Assembly: GCF_035658495.1 (NCBI RefSeq)
Contig: NZ_CP141944.1
Span: 1,142,001 to 1,206,000 of the forward strand
From: Novosphingobium sp. RL4
Lineage (GTDB): Bacteria; Pseudomonadota; Alphaproteobacteria; Sphingomonadales; Sphingomonadaceae
Direction: 5' to 3'
DNA length: 64,000 bases
Every line of letters starts with the position of its first letter. The stretch's first letter is position 1. The position numbers and the translations under genes were made by a program. Shown here piece after piece: positions 34,312 through 42,821 of this stretch. The notes below the pieces were generated by a model. The model searched no databases and was not told the DNA's origin. It was given only the letters and a program-made list of their open reading frames with translations.

Positions 34312-35838
34312 ATGATGTCGTACGACGTGGTTGTCGTAGGCTGCGGCCCTGTGGGCGCGCTGGCCGCGAACCTTCTCGGCCTGAAAGGGCTCAAGGTACT
34401 GGTTCTCGAACGGGAACTGGAACACTACCCGCTGCCGCGCGCGGTCCATCTCGATCACGAGATGATGCGCCTGTTCCAGTCCGCCGGTGTGATCGATCGC
34501 GTGCAGGGCGACATGATCGCCACCGACGGGCACCTCCATGTCGGCGCCGACCACGGCGTGATCCGCTACATGGGCACCGTGGGCAAGCCGCGCCCGTTCG
34601 GGTGGGCCAACGATTACTTCTTCTACCAGCCCGAACTCGAAGCGCACTTGCGCGAGGGGTTTGCGGACAGGGACAATGTCGAACTCGTGCTGGGCGCCAC
34701 CTTCCTCGGCCTTACGCAGGACGATGACGGCGTGACTGTCGACTACAGCGAGGATGGCGATGCCGGCAGCGCCCGCGCCCGCTGGGTCATCGCCTGCGAC
34801 GGGGCGCGCAGCTCTGTCCGCAAGGCACTGGGCGTCGGGCTGGACGATCTCGATTTCGAGGAGCCCTGGCTCGTCGTCGATGCCGAAGTGGAAGGCCCGG
34901 TTGCCTTCCCGCAGCTTTCCGGGGTGCCCGAGGGGGCCGATCTCCAGCGTCTTTCGGTGATGATGTGCGATCCTTCGCGCCCGGCCACCGTGGTTCCCGG
35001 CCGCCGCGACCATCGCCGCTGGGAGTTCATGCTGCTCCCCGGCGAGGACGACACCGCGATGATGGCGCCGGAAAAGGTAGCTGAACTGGTCGGTGCGTGG
35101 ATGGCCGATGTTCCGCACAGGATCGTGCGCGCCGCCACGTATCGCTTCCACGGGCTCGTCGCGCATCAGTGGCAGGTCGGCAACGTCTTCCTCGCCGGAG
35201 ACGCCGCGCACCAGACGCCGCCGTTCTTCGGGCAGGGCATGTGCCATGGCCTGCGCGATGTCGCCAATCTGGCCTGGAAGATGGATGCGGTGGCCAATCA
35301 CGGTGCCGCGCCTTCCGTGCTGGGCACCTATCAGCGTGAGCGCGATCCGCATGTCCGCGCGGTGATCGGCGCGGCTGTTGCTGCCGGCCGGTACATCTGC
35401 GAACTCGATCCTGTCGAGGCTGCCGCGCGCGATGCCCGCATCCGCGAGGAAGCGCGCCAGAAGGCCGGAGAGACAGCGCACGATCTGATCCCCGCCATCG
35501 CCGATGGCCTAGTTCTCGCGCAGACCTCTGGCGCAGGCGTGCGCTTCGTGCAGCCGGTGCTGACCGATGGCCGCAAGCTTGACGACCTGACCGGCGGCGA
35601 CTGGCGCTTGTTCGTTCGCGACGATGCGGTGCCCGGCAGCGCAGAGGGCGTCACCCGCATTTCCGTCGGCACTCTGCCGGACAATGGCGCGGTCACCGCC
35701 TGGCTCGACGAACATGGCGCCGATGCCGTGCTGATCCGCCCCGATCACTACGTTTTCGGCACGGCCAGCCACAGCGCCGAAGACCTTCTTGCCGCCCGTG
35801 CGGCGCAGCTTTCCAGCCATCAGGAGCTTGCCGCATGA
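34312..35838 (+). CDS. FAD-dependent aromatic monooxygenase, MhpA-like
   Basis: A 508-residue class A flavoprotein hydroxylase. The Rossmann motif is VVVVGCGPVGALAANLLG at the N-terminus, the DG motif is ACDGARSSVRKALG, and the GD motif is FLAGDAAHQTPPFFGQGM. It resembles 3-(3-hydroxyphenyl)propionate hydroxylase MhpA (about 550 residues) in these blocks and in RAVHLDHEMMRLF, and probably adds an ortho hydroxyl to a phenol to give a catechol for ring cleavage. No membrane or signal sequence. It overlaps the next gene by 4 bases (ATGA), and the cluster also supplies a matching extradiol dioxygenase. The exact phenol is not known. Confidence 0.87.
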   Translation: MMSYDVVVVGCGPVGALAANLLGLKGLKVLVLERELEHYPLPRAVHLDHEMMRLFQSAGVIDRVQGDMIATDGHLHVGADHGVIRYMGTVGKPRPFGWANDYFFYQPELEAHLREGFADRDNVELVLGATFLGLTQDDDGVTVDYSEDGDAGSARARWVIACDGARSSVRKALGVGLDDLDFEEPWLVVDAEVEGPVAFPQLSGVPEGADLQRLSVMMCDPSRPATVVPGRRDHRRWEFMLLPGEDDTAMMAPEKVAELVGAWMADVPHRIVRAATYRFHGLVAHQWQVGNVFLAGDAAHQTPPFFGQGMCHGLRDVANLAWKMDAVANHGAAPSVLGTYQRERDPHVRAVIGAAVAAGRYICELDPVEAAARDARIREEARQKAGETAHDLIPAIADGLVLAQTSGAGVRFVQPVLTDGRKLDDLTGGDWRLFVRDDAVPGSAEGVTRISVGTLPDNGAVTAWLDEHGADAVLIRPDHYVFGTASHSAEDLLAARAAQLSSHQELAA

Positions 35839-36266
35839 CTCTCACGCTGGCTCAGGCCCAGACCATCGTCACCGGCACCCTCGCCGAAGCACGGGCACGC
35901 AATGCCAAGAGGCTGGCAGTGATCGTGCTGGACGCGGGCGCGCACCCGGTCGCCTTCGCCCGCGAGGACGGGGCGAGCCTCTACCGTTTCGACATTGCCA
36001 AGGCCAAGGCCGAGGGCGCCGTGGGCATGGACGCGGATACCGCCGTGCTGGCCGAGCGGGCCAAGGGCAACCCGATCTTCTTTCAAAGCGTCACCGCTGC
36101 CGTCGGCGGCCGCATCGCGTTCTCGCCCGGGGGGGTAGTGATCCGCGATGCCACCGGCACCCTGATCGGCGCCGTAGGCGTCAGCGGTGACACGGGCGAG
36201 TGCGATGCCCAGTGTGCCCGCGCCGGTATCCGCGCGGCGGGTCTTCTTCAGGAGCAAAAGCCATGA
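35835..36266 (+). CDS. GlcG/HbpS-like (DUF336) protein
   Basis: A 143-residue protein of the GlcG/HbpS/PduO-C fold: LTLAQAQTIVTGTLAEARA at the start, LAVIVLDAGAHPVAFAREDGA in the middle and GGVVIRDATGTLIGAVGVSGDT near the end. Some relatives bind heme, others have unknown roles; genes of this family often sit next to ring-cleavage dioxygenases. Both ends overlap neighbours by 4 bases, so it is translated together with the hydroxylase and the dioxygenase. A role in heme or cofactor binding or in isomerisation is possible but unproven. Confidence 0.85.
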   Translation: MTLTLAQAQTIVTGTLAEARARNAKRLAVIVLDAGAHPVAFAREDGASLYRFDIAKAKAEGAVGMDADTAVLAERAKGNPIFFQSVTAAVGGRIAFSPGGVVIRDATGTLIGAVGVSGDTGECDAQCARAGIRAAGLLQEQKP

Positions 36267-37147
36267 AACTGCGCAGCATCGAACTGGCGCTGCCCGATCC
36301 GGCCGCGGCCGCCACGTTCATGACCGAAATCTGGGGCATGGCCGACGCCGAAACGAAAGGCGATACGCATTACCTGCGCGGCTCCGGCCCGTTCCCCTAC
36401 CTCGTCGCGTTCGAGAAGTCGGATGACGAGTTCGTCCGCTCGACCACCTTCGTCTGCACGGCCGGGGAACTGGAAGCGCTGAAGGCGCGCATTGCGGCTG
36501 CCGGTTGGATGGCTAGCCCGACCGTGAGCGAGGATCTCGGCGGCGGGCACGGCCTGCTGGTCGAACTGCCCGAAGGCACGATCCTGCGCTTCCTGGTGGA
36601 CGCTGCCGAAGTCGAACCCATCACCGGACGCGACCTGCCGGTGAAGCTCACGCATGTGGTCTTCAACGCCGCCGATGCCGAAGCCTGCGGCCATGCGGTG
36701 GAGGACATTCTCGGCTTCCGCGTGTCCGACCGTACCAAGGGCATGGTCTTCGTGCGCTGCAACGACAGCCACCATTCCACCGCCTTTGCCCGTGCCGGTT
36801 TTGCCTCGCTCAACCACGTCGCTTTCGAAATGGAGGACATGGATGCGGTGATGCGCGGGATTGGCCGCCTGCGCGATCACGCCCTGGTCCCCGCATGGGG
36901 GCCCGGCCGCCACGGCCCGGGCGCCAATGTCTACGCCTATTTCATCGCCCCGTTCGGCCCGGTGATCGAGTTCTCGACCGCGGTCGAAAAGGTGCCGGAG
37001 GACTACAAGGCCGGCGCACCGGAAGACTGGACCTGGCCACCGAACCGCATCGACCAGTGGGGCATCTCGGACAAGGATTTCGATGGGCTTCGCCGCGCCG
37101 AGGAGCGCTTCCGCTTCCGCCGCGACTGGGAAGCCGCGCCGCTCTGA
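36263..37147 (+). CDS. Type I extradiol ring-cleavage dioxygenase (VOC superfamily)
   Basis: A 294-residue two-module VOC enzyme. The Fe(II) triad of type I extradiol dioxygenases is present: His131 (KLTHVVFN), His185 (SLNHVAFE) and Glu236 (PVIEFST). The active-site His217 and Tyr226 also match (GRHGPG...VYAYF). The N-terminal module lacks metal ligands, as in BphC and HpcB-type enzymes. It should cleave a catechol made by the flavin hydroxylase next to the ring hydroxyls. It overlaps the upstream gene by 4 bases. Which catechol is unknown. Confidence 0.88.
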   Translation: MKLRSIELALPDPAAAATFMTEIWGMADAETKGDTHYLRGSGPFPYLVAFEKSDDEFVRSTTFVCTAGELEALKARIAAAGWMASPTVSEDLGGGHGLLVELPEGTILRFLVDAAEVEPITGRDLPVKLTHVVFNAADAEACGHAVEDILGFRVSDRTKGMVFVRCNDSHHSTAFARAGFASLNHVAFEMEDMDAVMRGIGRLRDHALVPAWGPGRHGPGANVYAYFIAPFGPVIEFSTAVEKVPEDYKAGAPEDWTWPPNRIDQWGISDKDFDGLRRAEERFRFRRDWEAAPL

Positions 37148-37193
37148 CCATTTGACCGCCGCCGCAGGACACGCGGGGCAGGGGAGAATACGC

Positions 37194-38027
37194 ATGAACC
37201 GTTACATCAGCTTCGAACGTCCCGATGGCACCAAGAGCTTCGGCCGCCTCGAAGGGGAAAAGGTGATCGATCTCGGCGCATCCGGCGGTGACGCCTGGCT
37301 GAAGGACGTGCTGGCCTGCGATCTTGCCGCGCTGGCCGTGACCGGCGAATTCGCAGCCGATGCCGTCAAGCTGCTGCCCGTCGTTCCGAACCCGGAAAAG
37401 ATCCTCTGCGTGGGCCTCAACTACGCCACTCACGTTGCCGAGACCGGCCGCGAGCAGAAGGAGCACCCGGCGATCTTCACCCGTTGGGCCGACAGCCTGA
37501 TCGCTGACGGTGACGCCATGGTCCGCCCGCCCGAAAGCGAGCGCTTCGACTACGAGGGCGAACTGGCCGTCGTGATCGGCAAGGGCGGCCGCCGCATCGC
37601 GCCCGAGAATGCATGGGAGCACATCGCCGGTTTCGCGCCTTTCAACGACGGGTCTATCCGTGACTGGCAGCGCCACAACATCCAGTTCACGCCCGGCAAG
37701 ACCTGGCCCGGCACCGGCGGCTTCGGTCCGTCGATGGTTGTCGCTGCCGATGTGGAAGACCTGGCCTCGCAGCGCGTGCAGACCCGAGTCAACGGCGAGC
37801 TGGTGCAGGATCAGCCGGTGTCGGACATGATCTGGGATATCCCCACGGTCATCGCCTACTGCTCGACTTTCACCGACCTCAAGCCCGGCGACGTGATCGC
37901 CAGCGGCACGCCCGGCGGCGTCGGCGACAAGCGCAAGCCTCCGCTTTACCTGAAGGCCGGCGACACGGTGGAAGTGTCCATCGGCGTGATCGGCACACTG
38001 ACCAACCCCGTCATCGACGAGACCTGA
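37194..38027 (+). CDS. Fumarylacetoacetate-hydrolase-family protein
   Basis: A 277-residue enzyme. The ATG at 37194 follows AGGGGAG; the in-frame extension is rejected. Family motifs are ILCVGLNYATHVAE (71-84), the metal-binding DYEGELAVVIGK with Glu121 and Glu123, FNDGSIRDWQ with Asp152, and DVIASGTPGGVG. Members hydrolyse or decarboxylate 2-keto-4-enoate or acylpyruvate products of meta-cleavage. After a flavin hydroxylase and an extradiol dioxygenase it fits the third step of a meta-cleavage route. A 60-base gap separates it from the TBDR. Confidence 0.88.
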   Translation: MNRYISFERPDGTKSFGRLEGEKVIDLGASGGDAWLKDVLACDLAALAVTGEFAADAVKLLPVVPNPEKILCVGLNYATHVAETGREQKEHPAIFTRWADSLIADGDAMVRPPESERFDYEGELAVVIGKGGRRIAPENAWEHIAGFAPFNDGSIRDWQRHNIQFTPGKTWPGTGGFGPSMVVAADVEDLASQRVQTRVNGELVQDQPVSDMIWDIPTVIAYCSTFTDLKPGDVIASGTPGGVGDKRKPPLYLKAGDTVEVSIGVIGTLTNPVIDET

Positions 38028-38087
38028 CGGGTCGCAAAAACAGCCGGGAAACACCGGCAAAAACAATCCGTTTGGGGAGAGACCAAC

Positions 38088-40424
38088 ATGAACACCTTCA
38101 TCAGCAAGTTCACTCTGCTTTCCGGTATCGCGCTCGGCGCGATCAGTGCGCCGGCCATGGCTCAGCAAGCGACGCAGGACACCGCGCCGCAGGCCGCCGA
38201 GACACCGGCGATTTCGGGCACGGACATCATCGTCACCGCATCGCGCCGGGCCGAGCGCCTGCAGGACGTGCCGATCGCCGTCTCGGCCATTAGCGGCGAG
38301 CAGCTTACCGAAGGCGGCTTCCAGAAGCTGACCGACATCCAGTACCAGTTCTCGGGCGTGCAGTTCGGTTCCTCGCCCAACGATTCCGGCTTCCGTCTGC
38401 GCGGCGTGGGTTCGGCGGGCGGCTTCTCCAGTTCGTCGGAACAGAACGTCGGCACCGTGGTCGACAACGTCGTCATTCCCTTCGGCAACCCGATCAACAG
38501 CCTTGGCGATCTGGAGCGCGTCGAAGTGCTGAAGGGGCCGCAGGGCACGCAGTTCGGCAAGAACGCCTCGTCCGGCGTCATCAACATCACCACGAAGAAG
38601 CCGGACCCTTCGCACTTCTTCGGCAAGGCCTTCCTGAGCTACGCCGAACTGAACGAAGTGAACGCCAATGCCAGCGTCAACGTGCCGGTTTCGCAGAACT
38701 CGGCGCTGGCCGTGTTCGGCTTCTATCGCCGCAACGACGGCTTCCTCAAGAACGTCTACCGTGACGAGACCTGGGGCGGCGAGGAAAGCTACGGCGGCCG
38801 CGCCAAGTTCCTGTTCGAGCCCAGCGACGACCTGTCGATCTACCTGATCGGCGACTATTCGAAGATCAGCCGCAAGGGTCCGGGCCAGCTCTGGACGCTC
38901 AATCGCCTGCCGAGCTTCGCCAACCCGCTCATGGCGGCGCGTTTCGGCAACCTCTCGGCGCTTGGCGTGACGGCGGGCTTCGACAACAACAAGTCGGTCG
39001 AGGACTACGGCGGCTATTCGTCGGAGCAGAACTACGGCGCCTCGATGGAGATCAACTACGCGCTGGGCGAGTATAACCTGACCTCGATCACGGCCTACCG
39101 CCGGCTTGACGAAGGCCCGCAGGTCTTCGCGATCGACGGTTCGAGCGTCCCGGTCTTCACCGCCCAGCAGACCGGCACCGACCAGAGCTTTCTTTCGCAG
39201 GAACTGCGCATCAGCTCGCCCAGCGGCAGCCAGCTCGAATTCACCTCCGGCGTCTATGCCTCGCGGCGCAAGGTGGGTGACGACAACGACTTCAACCGCG
39301 CCCAGCTTCGCCCGGCCAACCCGTTCGACAGCTTCATCGTCAGTATCTCGGGCGGGCAGGGCAATACCCAGACGCGGTCGGATTCGCTGGCGGCCTTCTT
39401 CGACGGGAAGTTCCACGTCTCCGACCAGTTCAGCCTGATCGGCGGCCTGCGCTATCAGTACGACTGGGTGAAGGCCTCGTACTTCTCGATCCTCGATCCC
39501 AACTTCACGCCGGGTACGCCAGCGGCAGACGGTTCCGGCTTCGTCCTGCCCTATACGCCCACCGCGCTGCAGACCGGCAGCACCAAGAAGGGTTCGTGGT
39601 CGGGCCGTGGCGGCGCCGAGTTCAAGATCACGCCTGACGTCATGCTGTTCGGCACCATCGCGCGTGGTTATCTCGGCCCGACGGTGACCTTCACCGGCCT
39701 CACCGGCACGCGCACCAACGTGAAGCCGCAGACCGTTCGCGACATCACCGTGGGCATCAAGTCGCAGCTCTTCGACCGTGCGGTGACCTTCAACGCCAAC
39801 CTGTTCTACGACAAGTACAAGAACCTCCAGACCTCGGTGTTCAACGGCGTGGAATTCGTGACCGAGAATGCCGGCGGCTTCACCGCCAAGGGCTTCGAGA
39901 TCGATGCTTCCTGGCGGGTGAGCCCGGTGCTTTCGTTCAACGGCGGCTTCACCTATTCGGACACCAAGTTCACCGACTACGTGACTGCCTGCCCCGAGGA
40001 CGTGAAGGCGGGATATGCCTGCTATCTGGCGGCGGACGGCGTCACCAGCCTGGTGCAGGCCAAGGGCGAGCCGCTTTCGGGCGCGCCCAAGTACAGCGCC
40101 ACTCTTGGCGCCGACGTGAAGCTGCCGATCAACGACAACCTCCAGTTCGATACTTCGGCCAACATCTACTACCGCAGCCGCGTGCAGTACGCGGTGGCCA
40201 ATGCCTATGCCTATCAGGACGGTTACGGAACGATCGGCCTTTCCGCCGGGATCGGTCATCCGGACGGCAACTGGCGGATCGGCGCCTTCGTGCGCAACCT
40301 GCTCGACCAGCGCTTCCACGCATCGGTCATCCACCTGCCCTTCGCGGACTCGGGCGCCTATGTGAACTGGCTGACCCGCGAAGGCCGCCGCACCATCGGC
40401 GTCCAGGTCGAAACGAAGTTCTGA
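38088..40424 (+). CDS. TonB-dependent receptor of the catabolic cluster
   Basis: A 778-residue outer-membrane receptor. The signal peptide is residues 1-25 (ending PAMAQ). A TonB box IIVTASRR lies near 48-55, the plug has DVPIAVSAISGEQL and LERVEVLKGPQGTQFGKNASSG, and the barrel ends in RTIGVQVETKF. It resembles the large sphingomonad subgroup often found next to aromatic and glycoside catabolic genes, so it probably imports the pathway substrate rather than iron. GGGGAGAG precedes the ATG. Same strand as the enzymes on both sides. Confidence 0.9.
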   Translation: MNTFISKFTLLSGIALGAISAPAMAQQATQDTAPQAAETPAISGTDIIVTASRRAERLQDVPIAVSAISGEQLTEGGFQKLTDIQYQFSGVQFGSSPNDSGFRLRGVGSAGGFSSSSEQNVGTVVDNVVIPFGNPINSLGDLERVEVLKGPQGTQFGKNASSGVINITTKKPDPSHFFGKAFLSYAELNEVNANASVNVPVSQNSALAVFGFYRRNDGFLKNVYRDETWGGEESYGGRAKFLFEPSDDLSIYLIGDYSKISRKGPGQLWTLNRLPSFANPLMAARFGNLSALGVTAGFDNNKSVEDYGGYSSEQNYGASMEINYALGEYNLTSITAYRRLDEGPQVFAIDGSSVPVFTAQQTGTDQSFLSQELRISSPSGSQLEFTSGVYASRRKVGDDNDFNRAQLRPANPFDSFIVSISGGQGNTQTRSDSLAAFFDGKFHVSDQFSLIGGLRYQYDWVKASYFSILDPNFTPGTPAADGSGFVLPYTPTALQTGSTKKGSWSGRGGAEFKITPDVMLFGTIARGYLGPTVTFTGLTGTRTNVKPQTVRDITVGIKSQLFDRAVTFNANLFYDKYKNLQTSVFNGVEFVTENAGGFTAKGFEIDASWRVSPVLSFNGGFTYSDTKFTDYVTACPEDVKAGYACYLAADGVTSLVQAKGEPLSGAPKYSATLGADVKLPINDNLQFDTSANIYYRSRVQYAVANAYAYQDGYGTIGLSAGIGHPDGNWRIGAFVRNLLDQRFHASVIHLPFADSGAYVNWLTREGRRTIGVQVETKF

Positions 40425-40507
40425 TCGTGTCCGGCCGGAACCTTGCGAACAAGGTTCCGGCCATATTTCCGAATGGCCCGCAAGAGGCCGCCGAAACAAG
40501 GGTGAAG

Positions 40508-41500
40508 ATGCAGGTGAAACGCGCAATGACGGCACTGGCGCTCTCGGCAGTGGCGATCTCTTCCTTTCCCGCGCTTGCGGCCACAAGCTGCCCGGCGCTG
40601 CGCTGGACGACGCTGGGGACGGCGGGCGGACCGGTCCCGACCGCCGAGCGTTCGGAGCCGGCCAATCTCCTCACCATCGGCGAGCGGCGGATACTCGTCG
40701 ATACCGGTGACGGCACCGTGGACCAGCTTGCCCGCATCGGGCTGGACCTCGGCGCCGTCGACACGGTGTTCATCAGCCACAACCATCTCGATCACACCGG
40801 CGGCCTCGCCGCAGTGATCGGCCTGCGCTGGATGAACCAGTTTGCCGGTGTCCTGACCGTCTACGGCCCGGTCGGCACGCGGGCCGTCGTTGAAGGCATC
40901 GTCGCCTCCATGGCGACGCCGGGGAGCATCGGCTTCGGTCTCGGTACGCCGCCGCCGCGTCCGGCGGACTCGGTGCGGGTGATCGAACTCGCGGACGGGC
41001 AATCGCTCGATCTCGGCGCGGGCGCAGGCGTGAAGGTCGCCGCCAACAGCCATTTCGACCATGACGGCAAGCCCGATCCCGACAACGCCTCGCTGAGCTA
41101 CCGTTTCGTGCTGGGCACGCGCAGCATTACCTACACCGGGGACACCGGTCCGAGCGCCGCGGTCACCGCGCTGGCGAAGGGCAGCGACATGTTCGTTTCC
41201 GAAGTCATCGCGCTCGATGCTCTGCTCGGTGAAATCCGCGCGCGCCGCAAGGACGCCTCGCCCGAGATGCTGGCCGGGATGGAGCGCCATCTTTCGACGC
41301 ATCACCTGCGGCCCGAGGCCGTGGGCGAGATCGCCGCGCAGGCCGGGGTCGGCCGGGTCGTGCTCACGCACTTCGCGGTCCCGCCCGGCCCGCTGCCGCA
41401 GTTCGAGCCGGCCATTCGCGCGGGGATCGCCGCGCGCTATCACGGGGCGGTCGATCTCGCCCGCGATCTGCAAAGCTTCGACCTGGGGTGCCGGCCATGA
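40508..41500 (+). CDS. Periplasmic metallo-beta-lactamase-fold hydrolase
   Basis: A 330-residue exported enzyme. The ATG at 40508 gives a signal peptide (residues 1-24, ending FPALA); a longer frame from 40427 would bury it. The zinc motif is HNHLDH at 91-96, with further ligands likely in SHFDHDGK, TGDTGPS and LTHFAVPP. Lactonases, arylsulfatases and phosphodiesterases share this fold. Its stop overlaps the next start (ATGA). It could act on a lactone or ester form of the imported compound. The family is clear, the substrate is not. Confidence 0.83.
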   Translation: MQVKRAMTALALSAVAISSFPALAATSCPALRWTTLGTAGGPVPTAERSEPANLLTIGERRILVDTGDGTVDQLARIGLDLGAVDTVFISHNHLDHTGGLAAVIGLRWMNQFAGVLTVYGPVGTRAVVEGIVASMATPGSIGFGLGTPPPRPADSVRVIELADGQSLDLGAGAGVKVAANSHFDHDGKPDPDNASLSYRFVLGTRSITYTGDTGPSAAVTALAKGSDMFVSEVIALDALLGEIRARRKDASPEMLAGMERHLSTHHLRPEAVGEIAAQAGVGRVVLTHFAVPPGPLPQFEPAIRAGIAARYHGAVDLARDLQSFDLGCRP

Positions 41501-41952
41501 ATATCGCAGCCCGGCTGCGGCGGGAGCAGCGCACCAGCGGGGTCATCAACCTCGTGCTGAGCGCGGCGTTCTTCCTCGGCGTGTTCGGGCTGGAAAACCG
41601 CCCCCTTCGTTTCGCCGCACCTGACAACCTGGCGCTCGACTTCCTGCCGCAGGCCGCCGCGATCGCGCTGATGTCTTCGCTGGTGCCGCTGCTGGTGGTT
41701 TCCGGCAGTCTGCGCAGGTCCGGAGGGCGGACCGGCGGAGGGGCCTTCATCGCGCGGACCGTGCTGAGCGTGGTGCTGGCGGGCCTTGCGAGTGCCGCGC
41801 TGCTGGCCGCGCTCTGCCTGTTCGGACCGTGGCGCGAGATCGGCTGGCTTGTCGCACTGGGCATGAAGCTGGTCTATGGCACCGCGCTGGGCGTGGCCGG
41901 CACGACATTCGCGCTCACCCGGCTGTTCGCACAAGGGAGTGAACCGGCATGA
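41497..41952 (+). CDS. Four-helix inner-membrane protein, unknown function
   Basis: A 151-residue protein. Hydrophobic helices lie at about 16-33, 51-69, 84-107 and 117-141, with a basic N-terminus (RLRREQR) and a Gly/Arg loop (RRSGGRTGGG). Both ends overlap neighbouring genes by 4 bases (ATGA), so it is translated with the hydrolase before it and the esterase after it. No family is recognised. Confidence 0.72.
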   Translation: MNIAARLRREQRTSGVINLVLSAAFFLGVFGLENRPLRFAAPDNLALDFLPQAAAIALMSSLVPLLVVSGSLRRSGGRTGGGAFIARTVLSVVLAGLASAALLAALCLFGPWREIGWLVALGMKLVYGTALGVAGTTFALTRLFAQGSEPA

Positions 41953-42809
41953 GCTCTGGTGAAACCGGGCGCGCCATCGCGGCGATGGGCACGAAGCTCG
42001 GCCCCGATATCGTGGCCGCCTGCCGGGACCTGTTCGATGCCGAGCAGCAGGCGCTGGCCGCCCGGATTGCGCCGCTGTCGGTGGACTGCGCCTACGGCCC
42101 GGACCCGCGCAACCGGCTCGATCTCTACCGCGAGGGGGAGGCCGGGGGCCCGCGCCCCGTCGTCCTTTTCGTTCATGGCGGCGGGTTCCTTGTCGGCGAC
42201 AAGGGCGGCGAAAGCGGCTGGGCGAATGCCCATGTAGGGCGCTGGGCAGCGGCGAACGGCATGGTGGGCGCAGTGATGAACTACCGGCTTGCCCCGGCGC
42301 ACATGTGGCCCTCGGGCGCGGAAGACGTGGGTCTCGCGGTCGACTGGCTGCGGGCGAACGTCGCCGCGCATGGCGGCGATCCGGAGCGGATCTTCCTGCT
42401 CGGCACTTCGGCAGGCGCGGTCCATGTCTCCGCCTTCCTCAAGGCGCGTGAAGACCACGCGGCACTTGTGCGCGGCGCGGCGCTGCTCTCGGGCCTCTAT
42501 GGCTTCACCCCGCTCGACGAGCGCGACATGCGCTATTACGGCCCGCAGGACTGCTACGACCTGCGCATGCCGATGGGCGCGGTGATGGCCACGGGCCTGC
42601 CGCTCATGGTCGCCTGCGCCGAGTTCGATCCGCCGCGTTTCCAGGCCGAATGGGCCAGCCTCCTGCAAGCCCGCCTCGGTCGCCACGGTCACTTGCCGCG
42701 CGCGCATTATGCCTCCGGGCACAACCACTACTCGATGGCCATGCATCTCGGCACGTCGGACCACCGGCTGTCGGACGAACTGCTTTCCTTTTTCGCCGAT
42801 CTTTCCTGA
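41949..42809 (+). CDS. Alpha/beta-hydrolase esterase, hormone-sensitive-lipase-like
   Basis: A 286-residue enzyme without signal peptide. The oxyanion motif HGGGF is at 76-80, the nucleophile Ser154 is in GTSAG, and a catalytic aspartate and histidine are likely in CAEFDPPRF and SGHNHYSM. NYRLAPAHMWPSGAEDV is the family block following the oxyanion loop. It may release acyl or aryl groups from the imported compound. It overlaps the upstream gene by 4 bases and the GH1 gene follows 12 bases on. Confidence 0.87.
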   Translation: MSSGETGRAIAAMGTKLGPDIVAACRDLFDAEQQALAARIAPLSVDCAYGPDPRNRLDLYREGEAGGPRPVVLFVHGGGFLVGDKGGESGWANAHVGRWAAANGMVGAVMNYRLAPAHMWPSGAEDVGLAVDWLRANVAAHGGDPERIFLLGTSAGAVHVSAFLKAREDHAALVRGAALLSGLYGFTPLDERDMRYYGPQDCYDLRMPMGAVMATGLPLMVACAEFDPPRFQAEWASLLQARLGRHGHLPRAHYASGHNHYSMAMHLGTSDHRLSDELLSFFADLS

Positions 42810-42821
42810 GGGGCTTTCTCG

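Noticed and set aside
36942..40586. A 1,214-codon minus-strand frame opposite the FAH-family gene and the TBDR
   Set aside because: Same reason: it mirrors well-supported plus-strand genes and has no coding features of its own.
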